From Oreocharis arfaki (Eukaryota > Chordata > Aves > Passeriformes > Paramythiidae), in the NCBI GenBank assembly GCA_013398015.1, contig VZRR01008214.1:414320-478319 (forward strand): a stretch of 64,000 bases of DNA, written 5' to 3'. This document shows positions 51,836 through 63,140 of this stretch, piece after piece; position 1 is the stretch's first letter, and every line of letters begins with the position of its first letter. The notes below the pieces were generated by a model. It had not been told where the DNA came from. It did no database searches and worked only from the letters and a program-made list of their open reading frames with translations. A program made the position numbers and the translations under genes.

Positions 51836-53259
51836 CAGATAGATAGATAGATAGATAAAACAGATAGATAAGTCCCACTTTGAATACTTAGCTACTCATT
51901 TGGAGTGAATGGCTGTGTGGTGCTTAGTTGCCAGCTGGGTTAAAACACATCACTGTCATTATTTTATACATTACCATAAACCTTTTTCTTTAATAGAACA
52001 GTGTCTCAATCAGAATAATTTAATTGTAACTCCTTTGTGGTTCAGAGGCAAAACTGCAAAACCAGGTGTAAAAATCAGCCACTGCCAAGCTCATACTGTG
52101 ATGTAGTTCCTCTCCTGAAAAATAAAAAAAAAAACCAAAATCCACAAGATCCTTAGTAATTTCTACAGTCTCAAGCATTATGTTATTTATCATCTTTCAC
52201 ATTTTTCATGCTTGGTTTCAAGACAAGACAAATTTTAAAGACAAAATTACATTTATAATCCATAGTAAAAACCATTCTTCCTTGTAGGTATTAAAAATAA
52301 TTAGAAAGAAAGAATAGTTGAATTTCAAGTTGATGAATTGATACATTCACTTCTAGGTAATTTTTTTTTTTTCCTTTTCTTTGTGGAAGCAATCAATTTA
52401 AGTAATTTCTGCTTTCCTCTGTATTCCATTTTTGATGAATTTACTCTTATGCCTTCAGCAACTCAAACAGTAAATATCAGGCTTGGGAACCAGGAAATCT
52501 GAATGAATATCTTAACAGTGCAGAGCTTCTAAGCTTTATTGTTTCACAAAGCAATAGGAAACAGTTGATCACCAAGAAATGTTTGTAATTTTTTCTATTG
52601 CACTCATATTCATACAAGGCCTGACCAAATATTTTGATTTAAATTACCTTGGTTTGTAGGCAATAAAAGCACTAATCCCTTCCCAAAGTTCATTTTTATG
52701 TAAGAAAAAGCAGTAATTTATTCTTTTGCTGGAAGATAGCAGTTAAGGCACAGTGGACTGATACATAGATTGACTATTTTTGTTAACAAATCTTGTGAGA
52801 TAATCCATTAATCTCAAGTCCTGGTCTACTAAAAGGGAAAATTAAAAAGAAAAAATCATCTATGTACATTTTTAACCAAACATATGGTAAGAGTTGAGGA
52901 GGCTGCATCTTTCGGATTATTTTTGTAAAAAAGACAAAATATTGGCTTTATGTGCCATGATTTTACTCGTGTTTAAATGCTTCCTTCCTTCTTTAGAGAA
53001 AAAAGAATAATAAACGAGACCTCTGTGCACCATCTACTAGAAAACAGTTACTTTTCCTATCAGTGCAGGAGAGCCCAACTCACCTAAATCACACCCACAA
53101 GGACGTTCCCTTGGGGAAAAAAGGGGCAGCTCTGAGGATATCACTGAACTTTTATTTATTGCCAAGTAACATAAACCTTTAGTTACTGATTCAGGATTTG
53201 CGAAGACAAAAAGAAGGCAAAATCTTAAAACCCTTAGAAGCCAGAGATTTCCTCTGCTT
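51646..53259 (+). other. Intron sequence holding a GATA microsatellite
   Basis: Apart from the microsatellite at 51792-51871, this is AT-rich intron with no recognised gene or element. Confidence 0.65.
51792..51871. repeat. (GATA)n microsatellite
   Basis: About 16 near-perfect tetranucleotide units from 51792 to 51857 with one GACA variant, then a short break (aaaaca) and two more units. The minus-strand open frame here, a Tyr-Leu-Ser-Ile repeat, is only the translated microsatellite. Confidence 0.97.
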
Positions 53260-53800
53260 TCACCCGGGTTCGGTATGTCCCTTCCCTGCGCTCCAGCCGC
53301 GCCTCACCTTCAGCCGGCCAGCGACCGGCGGCGATGGGAGAGCGCCCACGCCTCCCTTTGCCTCTCATTCTTCGCTGTGTCCTCCGGCGCTGCCCTTCCT
53401 GCCCGCCCGGCCCCGCTGTGCCTCCGGCTCTGCCCTTAGTGCCCGCCCGGTGCCCCCGTGCCTCCCGTGCCGCCCTTCGTGCCCTCCCGGCCCCGCTGTG
53501 CCTCCCGTGCCGCCCTTCGTGCCCTCCCGGCCCCGCTGTGCCTCCCGTGCCGCCCTTCGTGCCCTCCCGGCCCCGCTGTGCCTCCGGCTCTGCCCTTCGT
53601 GCCCTCTCGGCCCCGCTGTGCCTCCCGTGCCGCCCTTCGCGCCCCGCCGGCCCCGCTGTGCCTCCGGCTCTGCCCTTCGTGCCCGCCCGGCCCCGCTGTG
53701 CCTCAGCGTGGCCAGGCCGCGGCGCTGGTCGGGCTGTGCCGGGCCGGGGCAGTGCGCGGCCGCGTCTCTCGTGTTGCCCAGCACAGGGCTCCACGTAGGC
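53260..53800. promoter_or_regulatory. Intragenic CpG island
   Basis: A sharply bounded GC-rich, CpG-dense block of about 540 bp in otherwise AT-rich intron. Its first 100 bases are non-repetitive, for example ccagccgcgcctcacc, and contain an ATG in strong context (gcggcgatggg at 53334). The remainder is mostly the 40-bp minisatellite. Such islands can mark a promoter or enhancer, but no transcript evidence exists here. It could equally be a GC-rich satellite expansion with no function. Confidence 0.7.
53361..53720. repeat. 40-bp GC-rich minisatellite, about 8-9 copies
   Basis: Tandem units of exactly 40 bp begin at 53401, 53441, 53481, 53521, 53561, 53601 and 53641, with degraded units at each end (53361 and 53681). 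Typical halves are gccctcccggccccgctgtg and cctcccgtgccgcccttcgt. The units at 53481 and 53521 are identical. Two second-half variants alternate (cctcccgtgccgccc and cctccggctctgccc), hinting at an 80-bp higher-order pattern in the right part. All six frames lack stops over long distances because the unit has none. Confidence 0.97.
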
Positions 53801-54659
53801 GCAGGCTGTGTGGGTATCATAGTGTTTTCCCTTGGCACAGGTAATTTTGGTGGTTCTGTCTCGAAGGTGGCAGGTGGGAAGGCAATTTATTCCGTTTAAC
53901 TTATGCTCAAGCACCATTTAAGCTCCTCGCCTCTTTAGCTACAGATGCATTGTTTGATTTTAAAATTTTTTTTGCTGGTTGTCAAATTTGTATAAATTTT
54001 ACTGGTATACTGAGCACAAAAGTGCAAAGTGAGTGATTTGAGGATGTGAATCATGTCAATTTATAGTCAGCACTGGGTTTATTTGGAATTTAAAATCTGT
54101 GAGTTTTACAAATCAATATAGAAAATAAGACTTCCATTTGTCCTCAAGAACCCTTTTATGTCCCTCTACTCAAAAGCTGGATGAACTTTATGTAAGTCAA
54201 AGATGAAAAATCTTCTGCAAAGCTATCCTGAAAGATTTTCAGTTGATGGATGTTTTGCAATATTTATATTTCAATTTCTGAAATCTTTAAGGTTATTCTT
54301 GTGAATAAATTATGAGGAAAGGCTGTGATTATTTTATTACTACAGATTTGTAGAAAAAGTCAACATATAAATGTTCCTTAGATATTGTATCTTTATATAC
54401 CTATCTTATATTTGGAGTTTTTAGAATGTATCAGAATATTATATAAAATAAATATAATATGCATTATACTACAAACACTGTTGTCTACACTGTATAGACC
54501 CATTCTTTTATTTTCTGACTCTGAACATTATATTATTGAGACTAAATTGAAGAGCTAGTTTTTATTTAGCGGGAGAAGATCTTGTTCACCCAACGAGAAG
54601 GTCTTTAAACTGGGTTTTTGTGAGTGGTTACCAAAGCTTGGATATTTATTGAGGAACAG
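53801..54659 (+). other. Intron sequence downstream of the CpG island
   Basis: Returns to AT-rich sequence within about 100 bases. A possible splice donor (cacag|gtaatt) lies at about 53840. Nothing else was recognised. Confidence 0.55.
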
Positions 54660-54985
54660 AGGATCAGGCAGAGTACACACAGAACAGAGTGATGAGGGAT
54701 TTTCTTGCAGTCTTTTTGATGAAGTGGGGTGACCAGAAACAGCTCTCAAATGTCTGTACACAAGCAAATGTGGCATGGGAAGCCCAGGAATTGCAACTTC
54801 ACATGCAATCAGAGATCAATGACATTATTAAAATCACAGAGACATAGCGAAACAGTTGGCACTGCTGGAGTCCTGTGATAGACATATACAGACTCTCCAA
54901 GAAAGGTGGGCAGGAAACAAAAGGACTAAATGTTGTTTGTGCAAAGGAGAAAGCAGGGGGAACTGGCATTGCCTGTGGAGCTTTG
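54660..54985 (+). mobile_element. CR1 LINE fragment, start of ORF2 endonuclease region (sense)
   Basis: From about 54745 the sequence follows the CR1 endonuclease region in order: tgtctgtacacaagcaaatg, tggcatgggaagcccaggaa, aattgcaacttcacatgcaa, aaatcacagagacatagcga, tgctggagtcctgtgataga and ctggcattgcctgtgg. The first part (54660-54744) is less certain. It is truncated at both ends and frame-broken. It covers the part of ORF2 that lies just before the region where the copy at 23584 begins, but the two are unrelated insertions. Confidence 0.75.
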
Positions 54986-57900
54986 TAAATATGTTTTTGT
55001 GCATTTGGAATCTCTTACTGTGCTCATTTGTGAGTTTCATAATTGGACTATAATACTACAGACTTTAAAACTGAGTTTAACTTTTTAAGGTGCTTTTTGC
55101 TTTAGCCTGTACAATTTCTATTCTGCTGTTTGTCTGTAGCACAGCCAATGCAGAAACAGAATAAGAAACTAAATCAAAGCTAGGGTGTTTATATGAAAGC
55201 AATATAGAATGTGAAGAGAATTTAACAGTTTGGTTCACTATAAATATCTAGATAGATAAGATGATGCGATACATTTTGTACCAGATTAAAGCTTGCTCTA
55301 CCATGCAATCTCATTGACTTCTCAATGAAATCCATGAATTTGCATGTCTTATAAATCACTGATGACATTGCTTGTCTTTGATCATCCATTCTATTGAAAT
55401 TTATGGTTCAATAATTGTGTAACATTATTGTGAATATCACTGAAACTTACAAAAATAAGCAGAAAATTAAATAAGACATAACTAAAAAAATATATTTTCA
55501 AAATTTTTTATAATAAATGAACAGTGAACAGAAAACCAGAAAGAAAATAAAACATAAAATTTTATTAGATCAGATTTCACCAGAGGTTATTTGAACATGT
55601 ACACATTTCACATTCTTTTTCAAATGAGCATTTAGTCATAAGATTGTAAAAGGAAAAAAAAAAGTGTGAAAAGCTGCAGGTATCTATGAACATAAATAGA
55701 AACAATCTATGCTCACAAAAACAAAAAAAACCCAAACCCCCAAAACATTACTTTCATAATCATCACTCATCATAATATCAGTGATACTCCCTCCGCACAA
55801 GAGCCCTTATGCATATTCAGAGATCTTAATTTGAATTCATAATACCTTGAAAAGCTTTTTTATGCCAAGTCTCCTCTTGCATATCACTTCGAAAAATCTT
55901 CCCCTTTCGGCATATGGTTAAGATCAGAGAAATATGTTAGGAAAAATGACATCTTGGCAGTAAGTATGTTTTTTGTATTTATGCCTTCATATCACATTTG
56001 CAAGATTGTTATTGGATAAAATTTCCCAGTATATGACCAAATCAATTTAATTTGAAAGTATGGAGTATGAATTTTAAAAGTAGGTTTTAAAATAATACCA
56101 GTATTAGCTGGTATTAGCTGTTCAATTGTAATTGAACAATGTGAGATGCTATCAAGTCTTTACTGAAGTGCTGTCTTACAATTCCTGTGAATGTTTTTCT
56201 TCACATTTGATAACTGGAAACTAAAAGGATGGGGATGCACAAAATTCTTTCAAGGCATTTAGGTACTTAACCACTGTTTAGCTACTGCATATTGATTGCA
56301 GTGATTGTAGTGTGTATTGGATCTGGGAACATGCCACACACACACATACAACCTGAACTACATCCTTAAACCCTCTTGGTAACCAACAAACAGATAAATA
56401 CATTCTCATTAACTACTATCTCCCATCCTTTCACAGACAGATATTATTTTCCCATTCTGTGGACTTCATCCACCCCTCCAGATGTTCAAAAATAGACCAT
56501 GATTTGAGATCCATTCATCAGGATGGGTGCTTAGGACAGGAGAAGTAGCACACTTGATCATTGGGCACCATCGCTGGCCAGACCCAGGTCACTGCCACAC
56601 TGTCCTTGCTCCTCCCAAAATTCACTCTTCATTGGTTCATGTCATTCCTGCTATTTTGCTCCCTAAACAACATAGTAAGTTTTCTGTTTTGCAACATAAA
56701 ACTTACACCACAAATTATTTTTCCCCCAGAGTTAAATGTCTTTGAGGCACACACTGGGTTTCCCCATCCTACCACTTTAGGCACCAAGTATACTGTGGTC
56801 CTTGAGCAAAGACAATCCCACGAATGGGCTTGCGTTTTCCCACGGGGAAAGGGGGTTAGGTGCTTAAATGTCTTTGAGGACTCCTGCCTTGGTGGTTTGT
56901 TGGAGGTAATTCAGAAAGTTATGGAAAGGCAGGGATAGAGGTTATCGTGGATCTGTACCGAAACCACAGCAAAGCTTGTCGTTCCTCTCTTTCTTCCTTG
57001 TTCGCATCTCCTCATTGGGCTTGTTGCACATCGATGAAGATCAGCCACTGTTACTCTTCCTAAATGTTCCCGCACCATTTATTCTTCTATTTGCAACATT
57101 TCATAGCTGATATCTAAGAAATTATGCTCCTTTGATTGTGATAGAAATATGAGTGCTAAGCAGGTTGCACGAGATGCAATTACTACATTTTCTTTTATTT
57201 GTCAGGGTCTTGTGCACTATGAAGTTAGTGGTAGAACTCCTGTCAACAGTGTTTGTCAATTTACTTGAAGATCGAATCTTTTTTTACACTGTCTTCACAA
57301 CTTAAGGCACCAAATATTTGCACAGGCATAATGCTTTTCAGTCTTCTCCCATATGGGAGCTTTTACGTATGGGGATCTGATTGCAAGACTTGAACCAAGC
57401 AAATTATATTGTAGGCAGAGGAAAATAAGAATACAGTACAGTAACTCTGTTACTTATTGTTCTAATGCTTGCAATACACTAAGATGATATCCAGTGTGCT
57501 TTTGCTTATATTTGCAACACTTAAATGTAGATAATATTAATTGTATTTGTAGTAAATTTGCTACATGAATCAGAATAAAAACCATGATGATTTGTTTGGG
57601 CCATATTGCTGATGGTAGCAAAATCACACTTTGGCAAAAATCTCGGAACAGCTGTGGCTCAGAATAAAGGGCACACTCATTGGCATTGTTTGTGTTTTTA
57701 AACACTACTACACTAATTTTTTTTTAGGTTTTGGTAGACTATAGCAACATTTTTAGCAAATGGTTTTTTGTATTCCTAGGAACCAAGATATGTTTCTCTG
57801 TAATTCATTCCTGACAAGAAAACCATGAGTTCTGCAATACAGTAGGACAGTTTGCTACTGTAAACTTGCAATTTAAAATTATTTTTCTGAATGTCCTTAA

Positions 57901-58229
57901 TTCATGAAAATATTTTTTTTTTACTTATTGATATTTTTATTTTTTTATTCCTTTCACAGTAAAAGAGAAGAACCTGTGATGTGAGGAGGTTTCTCAGTTT
58001 TATTGTATTTAGTGGATTCAAAGTGCTCTGGCACAAGTATAATGATCTTTAAATAATTGAAATTTGAAGCAATTACTTTTTTAACACCCTTATTTTGGAG
58101 CGGCATTCCAAGCCAAACATGTTAAAAAGTCTTAAGCAATTGTTCAACTAAACAGTAATAAATTCATATTCTCAGCAAGAAAGTATACATTTTTAAGGGG
58201 TGATTTTAATTTGGTTTTTTTTTTGACAG
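54986..58229 (+). other. End of the 37.6-kb intron, upstream of the CUB exon
   Basis: AT-rich intron. A GC-richer patch at about 56530-57060 contains a 16-bp direct repeat (56732-56747 and 56864-56879) and may be an unrecognised old repeat. Tandem and inverted repeats lie at 56096-56137. The T-rich acceptor tract is at about 58206-58229. Confidence 0.6.
56096..56137. repeat. Compact cluster of inverted and direct repeats
   Basis: taccag/ctggta arms (56096-56101 and 56108-56113) overlap a direct repeat of gtattagctg (56101-56110 and 56111-56120). Next comes gttcaatt/aattgaac (56120-56127 and 56130-56137) with a 2-base loop. Confidence 0.9.
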
Positions 58230-58437
58230 CTGAAGATGCTTGTGGAGGAACTATGAGAGGATCAAGTGGAATCATCTCGAGCCCCAACTTTCCTAATGAA
58301 TATCATAATAATGCAGATTGCACATGGACAATTGTGGCAGAGCCTGGTGATACTATCTCACTCATATTTACAGATTTCCAAATGGAAGACAAATATGATT
58401 ATTTGGAAATAGAAGGTTCTGAACCACCTACAATAGG
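58230..58437 (+). CDS. CSMD3: CSMD-family exon encoding the first part of a CUB domain (probable CSMD3)
   Basis: Internal coding exon of 208 bp. The acceptor follows a long T tract ending in gacag and the donor is gtaagt. It starts in phase 1, completing the Ala codon begun by the upstream Sushi exon, and ends in phase 2 after two bases of a codon. The frame reads AEDACGGTMRG, then SSPNFPNEY, NADCTW, FTDFQMED and YDYLEIEG. These are the first CUB disulfide pair (DACGG and ADCTW), the S-P-x-(F/Y)-P loop, and the acidic TDF and YD positions that bind Ca2+ in many CUB domains. About 69 of the usual 110 or so CUB residues are here, so the rest must lie in the next exon, beyond the window. No Cys precedes the YDYLEI strand, so the usual third cysteine is absent. 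CSMD membership is secure; CSMD3 is the best guess among paralogues. Confidence 0.85.
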
Positions 58438-61400
58438 GTAAGTCAAATATTGCAATTCTAATGTGCTAAAAAAGAAAAAGATGATGAAATGTGAATGTAC
58501 AACTTTCCGTTACTTTTCTTTTTGTGAGTATGTAGTCTTGCTAAAAAAAACCTCTCTCAATAATAATTGTAACTATGGCATAATGTTGATATTCAATCGC
58601 AGCTGTGAAATGGTTTTAATATATTCCAAAGATGTAGCATCAAGATGAAGGGCACTGTAGACTCATTTGCCTCATTTTCTATGTGTCTAACCATTTAACC
58701 ATTACTGTATTAAAAATGTATATATTTAGAAACAGAATGGACTGTTGTACTGGTAAGGATTGGTGAAGCCTTCAGAGAGTTTCTTAATGTCAGAAAGGAA
58801 TGAGGAATGGCATGGAGGCCTTTCACCAGAGAGCTGGGGGGAATTAGCATTGGCCTCACCTGTTGGTCATGGGTTGTCTGTGGAGGAGTTTCTGTACAGA
58901 GAACTGTATGTATGGTCTCTGAATAATGTGCTGTTTGTATGGTTGGTGATACGCTTAACTAGAAATTTCCCTCCTGATCTGTGAGATAAAACATGCTGAG
59001 CTGAGTGGTCAGAGTAGTTTTTGGCTCTGGTTTTACTCCAAATATAGCACCTTTAAGAAGAGTTTATGACTGTTTGTTTGTTGACTTAGCAGTAGTAACA
59101 ATATTTTTGCTAGCCTGACTTCTGCAATTCTTGAACTCAGTGTAGATGCTTTATGTAGATGTTGTAAAACAAGTAGAAGAAATAAAATTGTAAATAACCT
59201 CTTTCAAGATAAAATTCAGTTAAATAGGAAAAATAAATTATACATTCAGTGGCTTTCTGGTCTGGTAGTTTTATGGTAACACAGCATCACACTATTCAAG
59301 AAACATGTCGATATGACAAATCCTTGTGTTTGTTTTATTGGTTTAAATATGCTGTTGATTCACAGAAAAGAAGTTGTATACAAACTCATAAATCACAGTT
59401 ATGATCTCCAAAATCTTGCTCTCTTAGCTGGCTCATAAAGCTTTATGGAGCTTCTGTGTGATAGACAGAGGCATGTGAACAACAGGTAATACAAGCTGTT
59501 GGCTAGATACACTGAAGTCAGTAGAGTCTTGTTTTCTTCATATCAGTATAAATCCCCTCGAAACATAACAGACCAAATAAAATGGTTTTGATTTTATAAT
59601 GAGGAAAGATCCAAAATTGGATAATTATATTGTTTTAAAAGTATCAGTCTTGGTTTCTGTAAGTGTTGCTTGTAAGTAATATATTTTTACTGCTTCAGGG
59701 TGTAATAGAAGTCTATACTCTAAGTCTAAGCTTTAGCAAATAGTGTTTTATAATTTGAGTTAATTCATACTGCCACCTACATAGTTAATTACCTGTATTA
59801 GAATATTACTTAATTGCCATTGAGTTTTTCAAGCTCTTAAACTGAAATCTTTTGAACTAGCTGTCAGCTAAAATAAATTTTTTAATAATAATTTATAATA
59901 ATTAGTGAGGTAACACCAATGACATACAGATGTTATGAATCACTTGAACGGCTAAATGTGCATTTGATTTTTCTTTTAATTATTCATGAGCTTGAAAAAA
60001 TTTCATTTTTTATTCTATGAAAGGCTTTGGCTGTATTCAAATGATATACTAAGATTGCTATATATATGGAAATTCCCATTATCTGTTTACAAAACAAAAA
60101 TTTACAACGCTAATTTAATAATTGCTCATGTAGAGAAGCAGACTGAGAGCATATTCTATTTTTTTGCTTGTCATTTATATTCCCTAAATTATACTGATGT
60201 GTTCAGTTATGGAAAAGTATCCCCCCATATGTTGGGAAAAACAGATTTGGAAAGCTTAATATTTAGAGTGATAATACTGTATATGCTCTTAGACTATAGC
60301 TAATCTAAAACTAATTAACCCAGGTTCTTTTATCTTTCATTCTGGAAAAAAAAAATTACATAATTTTAAAAATTACTAAAAATGTATTGATTGATCTTCG
60401 ATAATAAGTATTATTATAACATAATTTCTTAGAAACTTTTGTGCTTTATAGACTATTACACCTCTTGATTTAAAAAAAAAAACCCACGAACTTTTCTTCT
60501 GCACATCTGCCGTGTAACAAAATATCCCTGCTTTTTGATTCTAAGTGAAATAAAGAGCCAGATTATGCATCAAGTAGACAGGCTGGGGTTTTCCAGAGAG
60601 AAGAGTTGGAATTCTTTATGAAGTGCTAACTTTCTGCAGTTTTCCAGTCATTCATTCTAATATTTCAGGTTAAGAAAATTTTGATAGGTCATTTTCATTT
60701 AAATATTGGTGAAAAGTGTGCAGATGCCCTCCAGGGTTCATGTTGTCTTATTGTTTATTGTTGTTTGCCAACTTGAGTTGAATTATGGCATTGCTAACAT
60801 TTTGGAAGTGAAACTCAGGGAAAATTATTAGTTTGAGGAAATTATTTTCTCTTTTTTTTTTTTCAAGAAAACAAAAAGCTGAAAGTAAATAAGATCCAGT
60901 GAAATCCTTTTTGTCTAAGTGAAAAGTTGGGGGTTTAGGCATTTATCGTTGAAAGAAGTGGCAATGTCATTATGGGATATCCAGCATATGGAAGTTTAGA
61001 GTTAAATAGTTTGAGAATATCTGGATATGTAAAAGTTTTCTAATACTTGTCTTTAGGATACTTTGGTTGAGATGTTTCCGTGAGTTTGTTGTTGGTCACT
61101 TTTAATGGAATATACAATAATCACAAAGCAGAGAACTGGAATGATGGCTGCTTTGACATGGATAACCTGGATTCCAGTGTGTACTCTAGCCTGAAATGTT
61201 AAGGCAATTGTTATTACACTGGCTAAATAGTAAAGACAAAGTGGTGGAACCTCCTTCCCAGAACAGTCTATGAAAGATGTGCTTAGAGCACTCTCCAGAT
61301 AAGAGCAGTTGAGGATGGACAGTATATATTTCACACTGTCCTAGGCAAAGGCATTAACTCTGTATATTCTGTTTACCATTACCAGCTTAATTTGGCTGTT

Positions 61401-62732
61401 GCTGCAAAACAAGCTGACAGCTGTTCTTCTTCCATATTTGGAGAACTTGTTTATGGCAGAAAAACCCCCAAACAAACATAGAAACAAAAAAGGCCAAAAC
61501 AAAACCAAAACCCTGCAAAGACCTTCGATAATTGAACCTGAAATGGTGATTAGTTTTGAATTAACCGATACATTTTTGATTGATAGACTGGAAAGTAATA
61601 GAAAAAAATGGTTGTCATGAAGTATGTCCTTAGAGCACCTTTATTCAGAGAACTAATGCTGTAGTCTGAATAAAGATCACATTTTCTTTACAAGGAATAC
61701 ATTATGCAGATTTTTTATTGTTAACATGAAGTTGTGCCTTAATGAGAAGGAGTTTTGAGAGTTTGAGTAGTTTTGAATTTGGTAGTGTCTCAAATGTTGC
61801 AGGTAAAACATACTTAGCTTATAGCATGGTAAAACAAAAAGCCCAAAGACTTCCACTCTGTTCTCTCTGGGTAAGAGTGCACTTTGAAGAAAATCTTTGT
61901 GTAGTGTTCTGATATTCGACCTACCACTGTCATGGTCATACAAAGAAGTAGGGCAACTAAGGACTCTGTTATCAAAGACAAATTTAAAATATGACATAAT
62001 TACTTCTTTTAAAGTAAAGTAATTCACCTGACTTCTCTCTTACTTTTACTATATTCTTGGATATTGAAAAATATTTCTTGATATATTTTCCTAAAATGTA
62101 AGGGAGATGTAGAATTTTCCATAATAAATTGAAGAATTGTGTAGACCATACATCTGTGATTTTAGCCAATTTTTTTTTATGTATAAATCTAGATAAAATG
62201 TACAGTGATGTACACTGAATGCAATGTATGTTGTTGAAACCATAGGCAATTTATTTCTCTTCTGACATGTATTGAAATATTTCACTTTTTTGATATGGCA
62301 TATTTTGTGCCACAACTGAATTGCATTAAAATAGAAAGCTGTTAGAGAACAATGGCAAACAAAACTAATTTCTCCTTTGCAACTGTGATTTTGTGCATTC
62401 TCTCTCCAATGGAAACACTCCTTTTGAACTAATTTTAAATATTCTATGAAGAATGAAATTAGAATTTTTGGAAAAAATCTTTTACTTAACTAAGATGGGC
62501 AAAACTCCATCCAGTTTCAAGAGGGGTTTTTTTTCTGAGATATTTAAAACTTTTGATTTTTATAATGATCTTTTTCAAGATAGCCTGTTAGCTAAAGTCT
62601 TCCTTGCACATAGTATGGATGAGAAAGAAAAAGAACACAAAAATGTGTGTCTTTGTTTGGGTTTCCAAATCAGAATTTATTCCAAGCAACTAATTACTTT
62701 CTATCAATTTGGGCCTATCCCTGACCAGGGAA
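58438..62732 (+). other. Intron downstream of the CUB exon
   Basis: Begins with donor gtaagt. AT-rich; the exon that should complete the CUB domain was not found here. No mobile element was recognised. Confidence 0.65.
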
Positions 62733-63140
62733 CAGTATTGGGATTGTGTGGCAAGGTTTTGGTAGCAGGGGGTTACCCACAAGGGTGGCTTCTGTGAGGA
62801 GCTGCTGGAAGCTGCTGCCCCCCATGTTCAGCAGAGGCAACGCCAGCCGAGGCTGAGCCCATCAGCCGTGGTGGTAGCACCGCTGGGGTGATGCATTTAA
62901 GAAAGGATAAAAGAGCTGCACAATGACACTGCAGTTGCAGCTGGAAAGAGGAGTGAGGGATACAACTCTCCAGACCAGGGTCTGTGAGTCAAGAGGGGGA
63001 AGATGTACTTCAGACCCCACAGCAAGGATTCTACCTCAGTCTCTTCTGCAGCCCGTGGTGAGGCAGCTGTCCCCACCTTGGTCCGTGATGGAACAGAGAT
63101 CCACCTGCAGCCTATGGAAGGCCCCACGCTGGAGCAGGAG
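62733..63140 (+). mobile_element. 5' part of an avian ERVL-type LTR (sense)
   Basis: Opposite orientation to the relatives at 41664-43413 and 50530-50909. It opens with cagtattgggattgtgtggc, then ggttttggtagcaggggg, gtggcttctgtgaggagctg and a gatccacctgcagcc / ccacgctggagcagg block near 63100-63137. It is truncated at about 63140 before the U5 side. The first bases have lost the canonical TG. Confidence 0.8.

Noticed and set aside
53234..53917. 227-residue minus-strand and 233-residue plus-strand open frames
   Set aside because: They overlap the same GC-rich 40-bp repeat, which contains no stop in any frame. Arg/Gly/Ala-rich and Pro/Ala-rich composition simply mirrors the repeat.
54745..54985. 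Idea that this CR1 piece and the one at 23584 are halves of one split element
   Set aside because: They cover neighbouring parts of ORF2, but they are 30 kb apart and in the wrong order on the plus strand; separate insertions explain them.
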